Part shown: positions 29,484 to 39,690 of the stretch, piece after piece
Numbering within the stretch: the stretch's first letter is position 1
Layout of the letters: every line of letters starts with the position of its first letter
Assembly: GCF_000499845.2 (NCBI RefSeq)
Contig: NC_023750.2
Span: forward strand, 30,452,369-30,516,368
Direction of reading: 5' to 3'
DNA length: 64,000 nucleotides
Origin: Phaseolus vulgaris
Taxonomy: Eukaryota; Streptophyta; Magnoliopsida; Fabales; Fabaceae
Translations under genes and position numbers: made by a program
The notes under the pieces: model-generated
The model's input: the letters and a program-made list of their open reading frames with translations, nothing else
Told to the model about the DNA's origin: nothing
Databases searched by the model: none

Positions 29484-30259
29484 ATTCATTTTTATGCAGG
29501 GAAACTAAAAGAACATGAGGTTCTAAGTCATCTGATCAGGTTCTTGGAAGGAAAGGATTAATACTGGAACTAAATTAGAACTTTATACCAGTCTAAGTCT
29601 TTTCAAAAGACAAAAGAAGCTCCTCGATAACAAGCAAATGACTCATTGAAGGAACTTCATAAAAGAATAAGACCTTCCTTAACTCTGCCTTTGTTTTTAA
29701 TTACTATTTCATGTTTAATTCTCTTTTTGAAATAAGCATTTACATCTGATTTGAACCTTTCTCAGTCTATGGTTGAAAATCTCAATCTGTCAACATGTTG
29801 CAGAAAAACAACTGATTGTTTCCTCTCTGACAGCACTGTGAAAGAATTGAATTAATTCCTCTATTCTTTCTGTTTATTACAGATCTCAATTATGAAAGGA
29901 TTATGAGTCAATAAAGCTGTCTTGAAAGCTTGATTGTGTTCTGGAGGAAGTTACATCATGCCATAAAGGAATATATTCCATATCTTAAAAATTCAAGAGC
30001 CTTTATGACTAGTCAAAGATCACATGTGATGACCATGTGGTTTTCTGCTCTTTTCTGACGTTTTCTGTGCAAGTCTTGGTCCAGTCTTTTCCTCTTGAAG
30101 ACTGAAACCCAGTTATACCAATTGATTACAGTAGGGTTCAGTTATTCTATAAAATCTGGTGCAGTTGTTTTCTCTCACAAAAACAATCAATTGAGCCATC
30201 TCTTGCAACATCTCTTGCTCTCTTTTGTGTGTGAACCTTTGTCTCTTTTTTCTGCTATC
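29484..30259 (+). other. C internal non-coding region where pol should be
   Basis: 776 bp with no open frame of note and no protease, integrase, RT or RNase H motif. It has one AACAACTGATTGTTT-like motif near 29808. It reads as a leader for the downstream ORF rather than as decayed pol. Confidence 0.6.
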
Positions 30260-31450
30260 ATGGAGTCCACTCCACCTACATCAAAGAGGATCAAAACAAG
30301 GGTTGTAAGGTCTGAAGGGAGACTTGAGGGCTGATTTTCAGGGAATAATGAGCTCATTGCGAGATATCGTTTTGAGACAAGCACAAAGGTGATCAACAAC
30401 CCAAAAGTTGTCTCCTTTGATTGGCTAAAAAGCCAAAATCTGGAGAATGTGAGAAAGCTTCTCAAGGATCAGTTGCTGAGAAGATTCCTGGAGATGAAGG
30501 GAAACATATACCGTGATTTGATTCGGGTATTCTACACCAATCTTAAGTTTGAAGGAAACAACCTTGTTTCTTATGTGAAAGGTGTAGACATGGAGATTAC
30601 CCATGATGTGTGGGTTGCAGTAACTGGATATGTTGGTCTAACGATTAACAAAGGAAAACTTGGAGTTGTAGAAGATTTCAACAAAGTCCAATACTACAAG
30701 AGTTGTTTGAAGAATCAATAAGCCCAAGTGAGAACTTGTTATGTTGGAGGCTTGAAGTTAGATGAAAGGGTGTTTGCTCTTATTGTTACTTGGATTCTAA
30801 CTCCAAGGGGGAGCAACCATTTTTTTTTAACAGAAGAAGATCTTGTGTATATCTACTGCATCATTGAGAAGATTAAGATCAACTGGATTCATATCATCAA
30901 AGCACATATGCAAAAATCCATGAGGTTAAGTGACTACCACTATCCCTATGTTGTTTTAATCTCTAAATTCTTGCTTTATTTTGAAGTGAATCTTGAAGAT
31001 TAGACCTCTGAGTTGGTTAAGTCAACACAAGAAATGAATAATGGTTCTCTAAGCAAGATGGGGTTCACCAAAATAAATGGAAGATGGGTGAGCAATGAGG
31101 GTGATCATGGTGGTTCATCAAGTGCTGTAGCTGCTAATTTTGATGAAGAAGATCAAGCTGCTGATATGGATATCCACAATGAAGAACATCTTGCAACTAA
31201 CTTTGATGCTGGAACAAGTGCAGGACATCAAGGGGATGAGATTCCTTCTATGTCTTCTTTTGAAAGATACATGGTGAATAGACTTGATGACTTTGCAGAA
31301 AATCAAAGAAATCTGCATGATCTTTGTGTGACCAATTTCCAGAGCATTGACAATAGATTCCAAAGCATGGACAATCGTTTTCGGACCCTGAATTAACAGA
31401 TTGAAGCTGTTCAGAACTAGATCTTTGAGCTGCAGTATGGCAAGGATGAC
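30260..31450 (+). pseudogene. C extra 3' ORF (putative plant transposon protein-like)
   Basis: One reading frame from ATG 30260 (MESTPPTSKRIKTR) to about 31396 or 31450, interrupted only by in-frame stops (TGA near 30332, TAA near 30719, TAG near 31001, TAA near 31394) with no frameshift. The product would be about 380-397 residues. The part at 30380-31000 (FYTNLKFEGNNLVSYVKG, WILTPRGSNH) resembles the domain found in many legume proteins annotated as putative plant transposon protein; that is recognition only. The C-terminus is acidic and ends in a repeat-like helix (FQSIDNRFQSMDNRF). Position, between missing pol and the PPT, is where some copia elements carry an env-like ORF. Function unknown. 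Confidence 0.6.
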
Positions 31451-31846
31451 TGAAGAAAAACAACCGGTTGAATGCTCGAAACAACCGATTGTTTTTGCTC
31501 TGTACCAGTTTAAATGTTATTTTCTTTTAAATTCTGTTTAATCTGGAACTATAACTGTTTTATCTCTTCTTATAGTCTATTTGTGAACACAAATAGGGGG
31601 AGATTTTATGTTGTGTTGTCTTTAATTCTGCAAACTCTATTTGTTTAAGTAATTAAATGTTTCTTCTGCTTTGTTGTTGTTGATTTTGGTTGGTTTTGGC
31701 TGCTGTTTTGGTTACAGCAAAACACAAGTCTCTTGTACTACTCTAAACAGCTATCATAGATGATGTATATTGCTTAAACTTTGTTTTGCAGGGACTGCTT
31801 CAAATTCAATCAAGTCCAACACAAGAAACCAGGGATTTGTCTTCAT
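31451..31846 (+). other. C 3' untranslated internal region
   Basis: Non-coding, T-rich. It holds AACAACCGGTTG and AAACAACCGATTGTTT motifs at about 31457-31494 and a GGGGGAGAT run near 31597 resembling a second purine tract. Confidence 0.55.
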
Positions 31847-31861
31847 CAAATAGGGGGAGAT
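31847..31861 (+). promoter_or_regulatory. C polypurine tract
   Basis: AAATAGGGGGAGAT immediately before the LTR start TGTTTAATC. Confidence 0.8.
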
Positions 31862-32966
31862 TGTTTAATCAAGTGTGATCAAAGCTTTGAAGAATCCAAA
31901 TCCTAGCGTTTGATGGAAGGATGAAGTTGCTTGAAGTTGCTGATGTGTTTTAGAATAGGATCTCGGGTAGTTTATCTTTGTAATCCACTCTTTCTTGAAT
32001 CTAAAGCTTAAGTGTTTTCAAATCTTTGAAGTTTAAAGTGTTTTTCAAACTAAGTGAAAAACAACCTGTTGTTTTGTCGAAACAACCGATTGTTTTATAC
32101 TTAGGTGTTTTTGAAAAAGTTTGAAAACTGTTTTGGATGGTTGACTTGCTGTCAAACCAAAACAACCGATTGGTTCACTCTTTCAACCAATTGTTTGTTT
32201 GAAATCCTAACAGAAACAGTTTTGTTAGTTAAGTAAGCTTTAAATGATTTTATAACTGAATACGCTCCTGCTTTAAATGCTTTGACCAAGATTTAAAAAC
32301 TATAAATATTTTGTTAATGTTTTATAACACACAACAAGAAAGAAAAACAGATTTGAGTTTTCAAAGAGCTTTTCAAAGATTTGAGTTTTCACTTTGAGCA
32401 TTGATTATTCAAGAGAGAAGTGGAATAGGATTACTCTGTATTGATTTCAGTTCATTTTGTAACAAGTGTAATTCGTTCTAAGAAATTTGTACATTCTGGT
32501 GTTGTAAAGCCAAGAAGGGTTGTGTGCTCTTGAGGTTGTCAAGATCAACATTCTTGGTGTGTGTGCTGAGCCAAAGGAAGTGTGTTTCTTGAGGGGATCA
32601 AGGTCACTTCTTTGGTGGTGTGTGTACGTAATCTGGTTTTGATTACTTAGTGGATTCGCAGTGGTTTTTGGGAAACTGAATGTAGCTCTTGGTTTAAGAG
32701 TGAACTAGTATAAACTATTTGTGCATCTCTTTCTTCCTTAAACTCTTTAAATTCAGTTGTTGTTATTTTTACTGGTATAATAACCGATTGTTTCTGTGAA
32801 ACAACCGATTGTTTTTCTGGTGCTTTACTGTTTTGAGCTTTGTTTCTTGGCTAACTGAATTCCTAATCTAGTTTCTGCCAAAAAATTTCATTCTAGATTA
32901 AAAAGTTTTCGAAAACCTTCTTTAAACAATTCACCCCCCTCTAGTTTAAAGCCATACTTTCTAATA
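31862..32966 (+). repeat. C 3' LTR (1105 bp)
   Basis: Continuous copy of the C LTR; the last base pair reads TA instead of CA (CTAATA versus CTAACA). Followed by the TSD ATTTT. Carries several AACAACCGATTGTT motifs (32079-32096, 32781-32815). Confidence 0.92.
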
Positions 32967-32971
32967 ATTTT

Positions 32972-33822
32972 ATGGTGTGACACTTTACTTAGATTGAGAT
33001 TTTAAGAATTTAAGAGTGAAGACCTTAGGAAAATCCCCACTAGACATTAACTTAACCAAGTGTTTAAGTATATGTGAAGGTTCATTTCACAAAGGCAAAA
33101 GGAAAAGACAATTATAAGATGAAAATGATGCTAGAAGGTGCGAAATTAACGAAGAAGGAAAAGAAACCAAAATAGAATTGTCGAATGGAAACAAGGAAAA
33201 CCAAACAAGAACATGATACAAAGAGTAAATTTGGAATGACAATGGAAGAATACATGAAGGAAGGAAAAAGCTTACGTGATGGATTTGAGAAGTGGAACAT
33301 GCCACTTGGAGTGTGATTGGCCTCCAAGATAAGTGAAGATAGCCGACACTTGAGAGCTCTCAATACTCACAAGATAAGACCTAAATGCTAAGAGGAATTC
33401 AAACGTCACTAACACCTCACAATTTGTGTAGAGTAACTATTCTTCTATTAATTTCAACTTGTAAAATACACAAGGTAGGCCTCCTATTTATAGGTGAAGG
33501 AGCTTTGGAGAACAAGCTAAAGGGGTAAGATGGGAAAAGGGAAAAAATGGGTAGCCTTTGGGTTTGACTAAGTCAAACCTGCATCGTAAATTTGTCCTTT
33601 TAGAAACTAGGTCAAAATGCCTTTCAAAAGGGCTAGGAACAAGCTAAAATGCTACCTACAACCCCTATTATACTAAAGACACCTTATTCTAGTCTATCTT
33701 TTCTATTTGGACCCCTAAAGTGAGCCCAAATTATTTACAAACATATTATATTTTTTAAGAAGACCAAAAGGAAGAACTTCTGATATTCAGGTTTATAACT
33801 TCTTCTTCTTTTGTTGATTCTC
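32972..33822 (-). repeat. Reverse CRM-type LTR remnant (target of C)
   Basis: From about 33080 the sequence follows the layout of S1 and H LTRs in reverse: the GCCACTTGGAGTGTGATTGG segment, CTATTTATAGGTGAAGG (reverse TATA) near 33485, and AAGGAAGAACTTC near 33768. It is diverged. The 5' end is unclear (32972-33080 shows nothing specific), and C was inserted in or beside it. Confidence 0.5.
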
Positions 33823-33958
33823 TCTTGAGGCTTTGTGGGGCCTGGCCTTGTATCTTGAGCTGACTAACCCTTTTGGGAAGTGCTTGTTGTGTTCTTAGTT
33901 ATCTGTCGGTTTGTATAATTTATTCACGCATGTTAACTGCAATTTTCCTTACTAGTCT
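33823..33958. other. Unassigned spacer
   Basis: 136 bp between the CRM-type LTR remnant and T6. I see nothing in it. Confidence 0.4.
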
Positions 33959-34790
33959 TGTACCGACCAGTCCTCGGGCGTCGTTGACCACTGGTAATGT
34001 TGGTGCCACATAAGCAGGGTCCCACGAGCGGCGTGGGCCAGTATCTCACGAAGCACGTACGCCAAGAAGCCAAAGAGTGGTCAGACATCGGTCGGCAGAA
34101 AGTACCGACGTGCCACTAGACAGTGTGGAGAGGTCGGACATCGGGACCCGATCAATAGAGCTGGGCCACGAGAGGTGGATCCCATACCATACACCAGTTA
34201 TCAGAAAGGGAGAAGCCTAGGTCATGAGAGTCCATGTGTGTAGAGTGGATGACGCGTTTAGGCGAAACACAAGTATAGAGCCATTGGAAAGATATGACCT
34301 GTGAGTGTCGCAATCCAGGGATGAGCTGCATGCATGGCACGTGAAAAGCTAGGGCACTCCCAAAGGCGGGTGACCCAAGAGATCAGGTGCACGAGGAGGC
34401 ACCCAGGTGGTCACCCCGTCAGAGGTTGCACTCCTGTTAGGGAACCCACGCGCTAGGTTATCCTGAGAGTAGGGTAACAACAGTGTTGGGCCCATCCCAT
34501 TAGAAAGCCCATTTTGGGTAAAGACGAAACCCTAGTTTCAGTCTATATAAAGAAAGGTAACAAACTTAGCAAGGGACGCTATTCATTTTACGCCGCTTAA
34601 CACACACACAGTGACAGTTACACGGTTTTGGTGTTTCCTATTCTTGAGATTGACTTGAGCGTCGGAGTGCAAACAGCCTCTAGGGTGCCCCTTGTCTTTG
34701 TGTTTTCAGGCATTCATCATAGGAAAAGCACGTGATAACGCAGGGATTCTGGACGTGGGAGTGATGTAGGCGCATGAAGGCGTGGGATTC
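33959..34790 (+). repeat. T6: Tat-type LTR (T3/T5 subfamily), right end unresolved
   Basis: Begins TGTACCGACCAGTCC, like T3 (TGTATCGACCAG) and T5. TATATAAAG at 34544 and the conserved Tat LTR block at 34651-34710 are present. No GAGAACA end or PBS follows and I could not find a TSD, so it is probably a truncated LTR. The end is approximate. Confidence 0.65.
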
Positions 34791-35837
34791 CTTAGTAAAT
34801 TTCAACTAGCGTAGCCAATGTATGCCTCACTATTTAACTTAGTAAAACACAATTAGCATAAGTATAACATTTATTAACAACATACCAATTTAACACTTAG
34901 GCTAACTCTCTAAGCTAAAATAACAAGAGACTCAATGCATAAATCAAGCATGAGAAATCACGGTGCTCTTAAGGAACCAACCTTTTGACGAACTTTACCC
35001 CCTAGCCACAAAGAGCCTTTGAACGCACATAGGTGTTTTTCATAAATTTGGGTAGGGGTCATGTACTTTGACCTCATCAAGCATGGCTTCTCATACTCGG
35101 ATAACTGCACCTTCAGAGCTCGGCCTTCTCATCTTACGCTAAGAATGATCTGTCTATCTTCTTGGAGTATCTAACTCGGATGTTGACTTACACACCAAGT
35201 CAACCCCATTTTAGCACAAGCATAAGCGGACAATTTCACCGCACCATGCTTAATCATTCCATAAAGCTCCTAAACTCAGGTGATTTACCATACATTGAGA
35301 CAACTTAGTTACAATATTCATCTGTATAGCGCCTGAACTCGGGTGGTCATACTGACGTCGAGCTTGGTCGTCTTACCTGCCTATAAATGACCAATTTTCA
35401 CACAGAGCACCTACTCGGATAATCTCACCGAGAGTGGTCGCCTTATCTGTCAAGAGTTAATCAACTTACACTCAGGGCGCCGGCTCGGATTATCTTACCG
35501 AGAAAGGTCGTCTTATCTGATCATGGATAAACAATTCGCACACAGAGCGCCTACTCAGATAATCTCACCAAGACATGTCGCCTTACCTGGCTTTAAAAAA
35601 TCAATTATACACACATGGCGCCTACTCAGATAATCTTACCGAGGCAAGTCGTCTATTCGTGTGCTAACAAATAAACAAATCCAATGCACCATCTTTCATG
35701 AACAATTTTTCATTGGGTGACCTCGTTAAAAAACCCTCGTAAGGGAAAAAAAGTGTCCCTTAAACATTACATCGTTCAGAAAGAAAGCATTAACAAAAGG
35801 TCTTAACTGAAATAAAAAATTGAGATTCGCTCCATTC
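34791..35837 (-). mobile_element. T7: post-pol tail of a reverse Tat element, with tandem repeats
   Basis: The reverse complement of 35700-35760 matches the conserved post-pol motif of T2 and T5. Left of it, 35080-35690 is an array of about eight degenerate 70-bp units (CTCGGATAATCT-type core at 35414, 35484, 35554, 35625). That is the pol / repeat / antisense-gene order of T2 read in reverse. No coding remnant is evident in 34791-35080. Confidence 0.6.
35080..35690 (-). repeat. T7 70-bp tandem repeat
   Basis: Core spacing 70-71 bp in the best part (35414-35625), looser (62-76 bp) to the left. Unrelated in sequence to the T1 and T2 arrays, though in the equivalent place. Confidence 0.75.
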
Positions 35838-36177
35838 TGTTAGAATTTATGGCCTTAAACAAGAGGGAAGGGGTGAATTGTTTATAAACAATTTTCGCAA
35901 ACTTTGAAGGTATAATGAAATCCAATGCAGAATCACAGAGAAAGAAACCAAGAACAAAACTGATTAAGTTGATTTCCAGAAAATCAATCGGTTGTTTTTT
36001 CGATTCAACCGGTTGTTTATATCAGCAGTGAGTAAAAATAACTTAAAATAGATATTAAAGAGTTCAGGGAAAGAGATAAGCACACAAACAGATTTATATT
36101 GGTTTACTCTTATCCCAAGAGCTACATCTAGTTCCCAGAAACCACTGGGTATCCACTTTGAAATCAATCATAGATTA
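35838..36177 (-). repeat. Reverse C-type copia LTR fragment
   Basis: Starts TGTTAGAATTTATGGCC, the reverse complement of the C LTR 3' end, and continues collinearly for 340 bp until T3 cuts in at 36178. Contains AATCAATCGGTTGTT and CAACCGGTTGTT motifs. Confidence 0.75.
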
Positions 36178-36894
36178 TGTATCGACCAGTTCTCGGACAT
36201 CGACGTCAGGGATCGACATCGGACCTTGCCAACAGAGGGAGAGATTGGACATTGGTGGTCAGAACAGCTATAGTGGGCCTCAGAATTACACTAGTTACCA
36301 GTTAAAACATCAGATATGAGAGAAAGCCCTAAGACACGAGGGATTCATGCAGGTGGTGTGTATAGCGCATTCAGGCACGACACGAGTAAACAGTCCTTGG
36401 AGCCGTTGAGGCCCATTAGGGTTAGGGTTTCCAAGGGAAGCTGCATGCATGGCACGTGAATACTTAGGGCACCCACAAACAGATGACCCCAGAGATTTGG
36501 TGCACAAGTTGGTACCCAGGCGGCCATTTTGTTAGTCGTTACACTCCAGTTAAGGGAAGTCCTATGTACCAAATTATGCTAAGATTGTGTAATAGCAGCG
36601 CAAGGACATTCTCCAAGGAAACCTAGACATGGGTAACAGGACACAATTAAACCCTAGTTTCAACCTATATAAAGGGGACTAAGAACCCTAGCAAGGTACA
36701 CAGTTTCTAAGACTGAAACTACTTTAAACACTTAGTATTTCTTTGCCCTAATACTGACTTTAGCGTCGGAGTGCAAACGGCCGTCAAGGCGCCCTTTGTC
36801 TTTGCAGGTGAGGGATTCTTTGATCAAGGAAGTTCGATTCTCAGGCGGAGATAAGAGGGCCAAGGACTTCCGTTTGAGTCAATCGGCGAGAACA
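36178..36894 (+). repeat. T3 5' LTR (717 bp)
   Basis: Begins TGTATCGACC and ends CGAGAACA. TATATAAAGG at 36666; conserved Tat LTR block at 36754-36808. Confidence 0.85.
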
Positions 36895-36966
36895 TTTGGC
36901 GCCCACCGTGGGGCCCGATAAAACAAGGTCCCACTCACAATCGTAATTAAGAGTTTTACCAACGAT
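36895..36966 (+). other. T3 primer-binding site and leader
   Basis: TTTGGCGCCCACCGTGGGG directly after the LTR, shared with T5 and, in its core, with T2 and T4. Confidence 0.75.
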
Positions 36967-37378
36967 ATGAGAAGTACGAGGCAAGGATCTGTTGTTCCCC
37001 CGGGTGTTGCGCCCTTTGGAGGGGACATCGCCACCATGCAACAACTCATGGAGACCATGTGCGCCCTCAAAGAGGCGGTAGCAGCGTTTAGGGTTGAAAT
37101 TGCCGCATCACAGGCAGACAACGAATAGTTGCGCAGGACCAATGAGGAACTACGCAGAGATTTGTAACAGGTAGGGGAATGCGCAATGGATGAGCGTGCC
37201 CCACCCATACCACCTAGGCCACGCCCCATCCCATTCTCTCAGGCGATTATGGATGTTGCGTTACCAACCACATCTCTAGGCCCAAAGGTCACCTTCACAG
37301 GTGTAAAGGACCTAGATGCCCAGCTTACAGCGTTCCACACCTAGATGATGCTCACAGGAGGATCTGATGTTGTGTACT
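36967..37378 (+). pseudogene. gag: T3 gag, 5' part, cut by H
   Basis: ATG 36967 (MRSTRQGSVV). The frame matches the T2 and T5 gag N-terminus: coiled coil (MQQLMETMCALKEAV … EELRRDL), Pro-rich linker, then FTGVKDLDAQLTAFHT. In-frame stops: TAG 37126, a TAA just after EELRRDL (close to the position of the T2 TAG), and TAG 37342, where T2 and T5 have CAG. H interrupts after GGSDVVY, and the next codons (CKLL…) are at 52271. Confidence 0.82.
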
Positions 37379-38013
37379 TGATATGATTCCAATAACATGA
37401 TATGGATATAGAATGAATGGGTAACTCTAAAACAGCAAGTAAACCCCAATAACTACTCAAGAACAGTTCAGGAATCACAAGAACAGTGCCAAGAACAGCA
37501 AGTTAACGCAACATACAAGGATCTACCGAATGAAATGAGCTAAACAACAAAACCCATGGAAAGGAATTTGAAAACAACAAGATTATCACATGTAATTGGA
37601 TACTGAAAAGAGACGAACCAAGAACAGCAAGGAAACAACCAAACTGCACTGATTAAAGGAGAAATAAAGTGCAGAAAAGAAAGGGAAAACAACAAAGAAC
37701 AAATTGCACCAAATGGAGTAGGAAACACAAAAATGGAAGAAAATGGAAGATGGAAAGAGTGACTTATGTGGTTGTAGACCAAGGGAGGATCTTCACGCCA
37801 CTTGGAGGGTGGTTTTCTCCAAGATGAGTGGTGGTGCCGCCACTTGAGAGTCCCAAGAGCTCACAAGATGAGACTAAAGAGAGAAGAAGAGTCAAGGCTC
37901 ACAACTTTCTCTAAAATTCACTAGCATTTCATTACTCTCAATTTTCAACTTGTTTTACAATGAGGCAAGGCTTTCCTTTTATAAGGTGGGAGATGACCAA
38001 CCCTCTAGGTAAG
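37379..38013 (-). repeat. H 3' LTR, left segment
   Basis: Starts TGATATGATTCC (reverse of the LTR end) and matches 51233-51875. Interrupted by G2; GTAAG at 38009-38013 is the G2 TSD. Confidence 0.9.
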
Positions 38014-38356
38014 TGATGGAGATCAAGCTCAAGTCGACATGGAGGCCAATCATCAAGAGCAAGAAGAGGTTGAGGCTCAAGTGGAGGACGCCCATGGAGG
38101 TCAAAGCCCACCTCAAAGGCTTACAAGAAGCATGTTCAAAGCTTTAGGAGCTAATGGACGTTTATTTTCTCTTTTTTGTAATTTCTTTGTGTGAAGGTGC
38201 TTAAGAGGGAAACATTAGAAACCTCTTTTGTTTAAGCATCTTTAGGTCCTTAGTTAGGAGTATTAGGGGGGGTGCGTTAGTAGATAGGTGTAGGAGTAAC
38301 TAGGGAAGTGCCAAAGTGAGAGAGAAGGTCACACCTTCTTCATGACCATAGTTGGC
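38014..38356 (+). repeat. G2 5' LTR remnant
   Basis: TGATGGAGATC… to …CATAGTTGGC, then an abrupt junction to gag (ACTCTCCTTCC). Against G1 about 2 kb (rest of LTR, PBS, leader, gag start) is missing, so reverse transcription of G2 would be impossible. Confidence 0.85.
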
Positions 38357-39690
38357 ACTCTCCTTCCAAAGCTTCAGTCCTTGGTGAATTGCATGAAGCT
38401 CAACGCACCATTAGGCGTTTGGAAGAGAAATTGCAAAAGATGGAGGTGCAACAAGCTAGGCCATCTCCTTCTATCCATGATGAGCATCATTCACATAGAC
38501 CTTCAACAAGAGCTTCTTCAAATGATTTTGGCCGTGAAGAAGAGCATAGGAGAAGGAGAACTCCACCCCAATTCCATGGATATAGACATCACAACCAAGG
38601 GGAGAGACATCACCATGGAAATGGCTTCTACCAAGATGCAAAGGCTAGGCTACCTTCGGTCAAGCTTCCTTGTTTTAATGGATCTAGTGATCCTAATGTA
38701 TATTTAGATTGGGAGGCTAAGTGTGAACAAATATTTGAGATCCATGAGATCCAAGATGAGCATAAGCTTCAGCTAGCCACCTTAGAGTTTAGTGATTATG
38801 CCATGAAATAGTGGCATGGTGTTGTAAAGGACATTACCTATCACAAGGGTCCTTCCGTGGACTCTTGGAACTCTTTAAAGGATCACATGCGCGCTAGATT
38901 TGTGCCCCCACATTTTAGGAAAGACCTCATGTTGAGACTCCAACGGTTTCAACAAGGCACGCTAAATATGGATGAATATTATAAGGAGCTAGAAACGCTT
39001 GTGCTTAAAATTGATTTAGAGGATAGTGAGGAAGCTATGATTGCTAGGTTTGTGAGTGGTCTAAGGAAGGATATTCAAGATATTGTTGAGTTACAAGAGT
39101 ATTCATCATTGGGTTCTTTAGTTCATCTTGCAATGAAGGTGGAAGCCCAACTTGCTAAGAAAAATTCTTTCAAAAATATTCCCAATGATGGTTACTACAA
39201 CAAGTCTTGGAGGAACAAAAAGTCTTTTTCAAAATTTCCTTCCAAAGATTCTTCTTTCAAACCCAAGGAACCTAAGCCATCTACTTCTAGGCCTAAATCA
39301 CCCACTAGAACGTCTAATACCAAATGTTTTAAATGTATGGGTTATGGTCACATAGCTGCTAATTGCCCTTCTAAACGAAGTATGTACATGCATGAAGGCA
39401 TTGTAGTGAGTGAGCATGATTCGGATTCTCCTAAGCATTCATTGCATTGTAGTGCATCTAGTGGGGATGAGAGTGAATGTCCACTTGAAGGGGATTTGTT
39501 AGTTGTGAGAAGACTTCTTGGCCAAGTTTCACAACCTTTTGATGAAAGTCAAAGGGAAAATATTTTCCATACAAGATGTCTTATTCAAAACAACATTTTC
39601 TCTTTCATAGTGGATGGGGGTAGTTGTGCTAATGTGGCTAGTACAAGAGTAGTAGATAAGCTTGGATTGCCTACTATCTCTCATACAAAG
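38357..39690 (+). pseudogene. gag: G2 gag-protease, 5' part
   Basis: Lacks the gag start codon region because of the 5' deletion; in frame from HEAQRTIRRLEEKL. A His/Arg-rich segment precedes the gag core. A TAG at about 38809 replaces Trp of K-W-W-H (TGG in G1). Then 278 codons continue through the CCHC knuckle (CFKCMGYGHIAANC) and the protease motif IVDGGSCANVAS to SHTK, where S1 is inserted. The frame resumes at 41948. Confidence 0.85.

Larger units (their letters stand above)
6066..32966 (+). mobile_element. C: non-autonomous Ty1/copia element (host of the left nest)
   Basis: 5' LTR starts TGTTAAATC at 6066 and the 3' LTR ends at 32966. The TSD ATTTT is at 6061-6065 and 32967-32971. Internally it has a tRNA-Met-like PBS, a copia gag, no protease, integrase, RT or RNase H, an extra 3' ORF, and a PPT (AATAGGGGGAGAT). 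About 20.6 kb of its span is the X/G1/T2 nest inside its own 5' LTR. gag type, PBS and PPT resemble the SIRE/Maximus group of legume copia elements (inference). Confidence 0.88.

Noticed and set aside
34773..34795. TSD-bounded solo LTR for T6
   Set aside because: I could not find a right end or a matching 5-bp flank; left as a truncated LTR.
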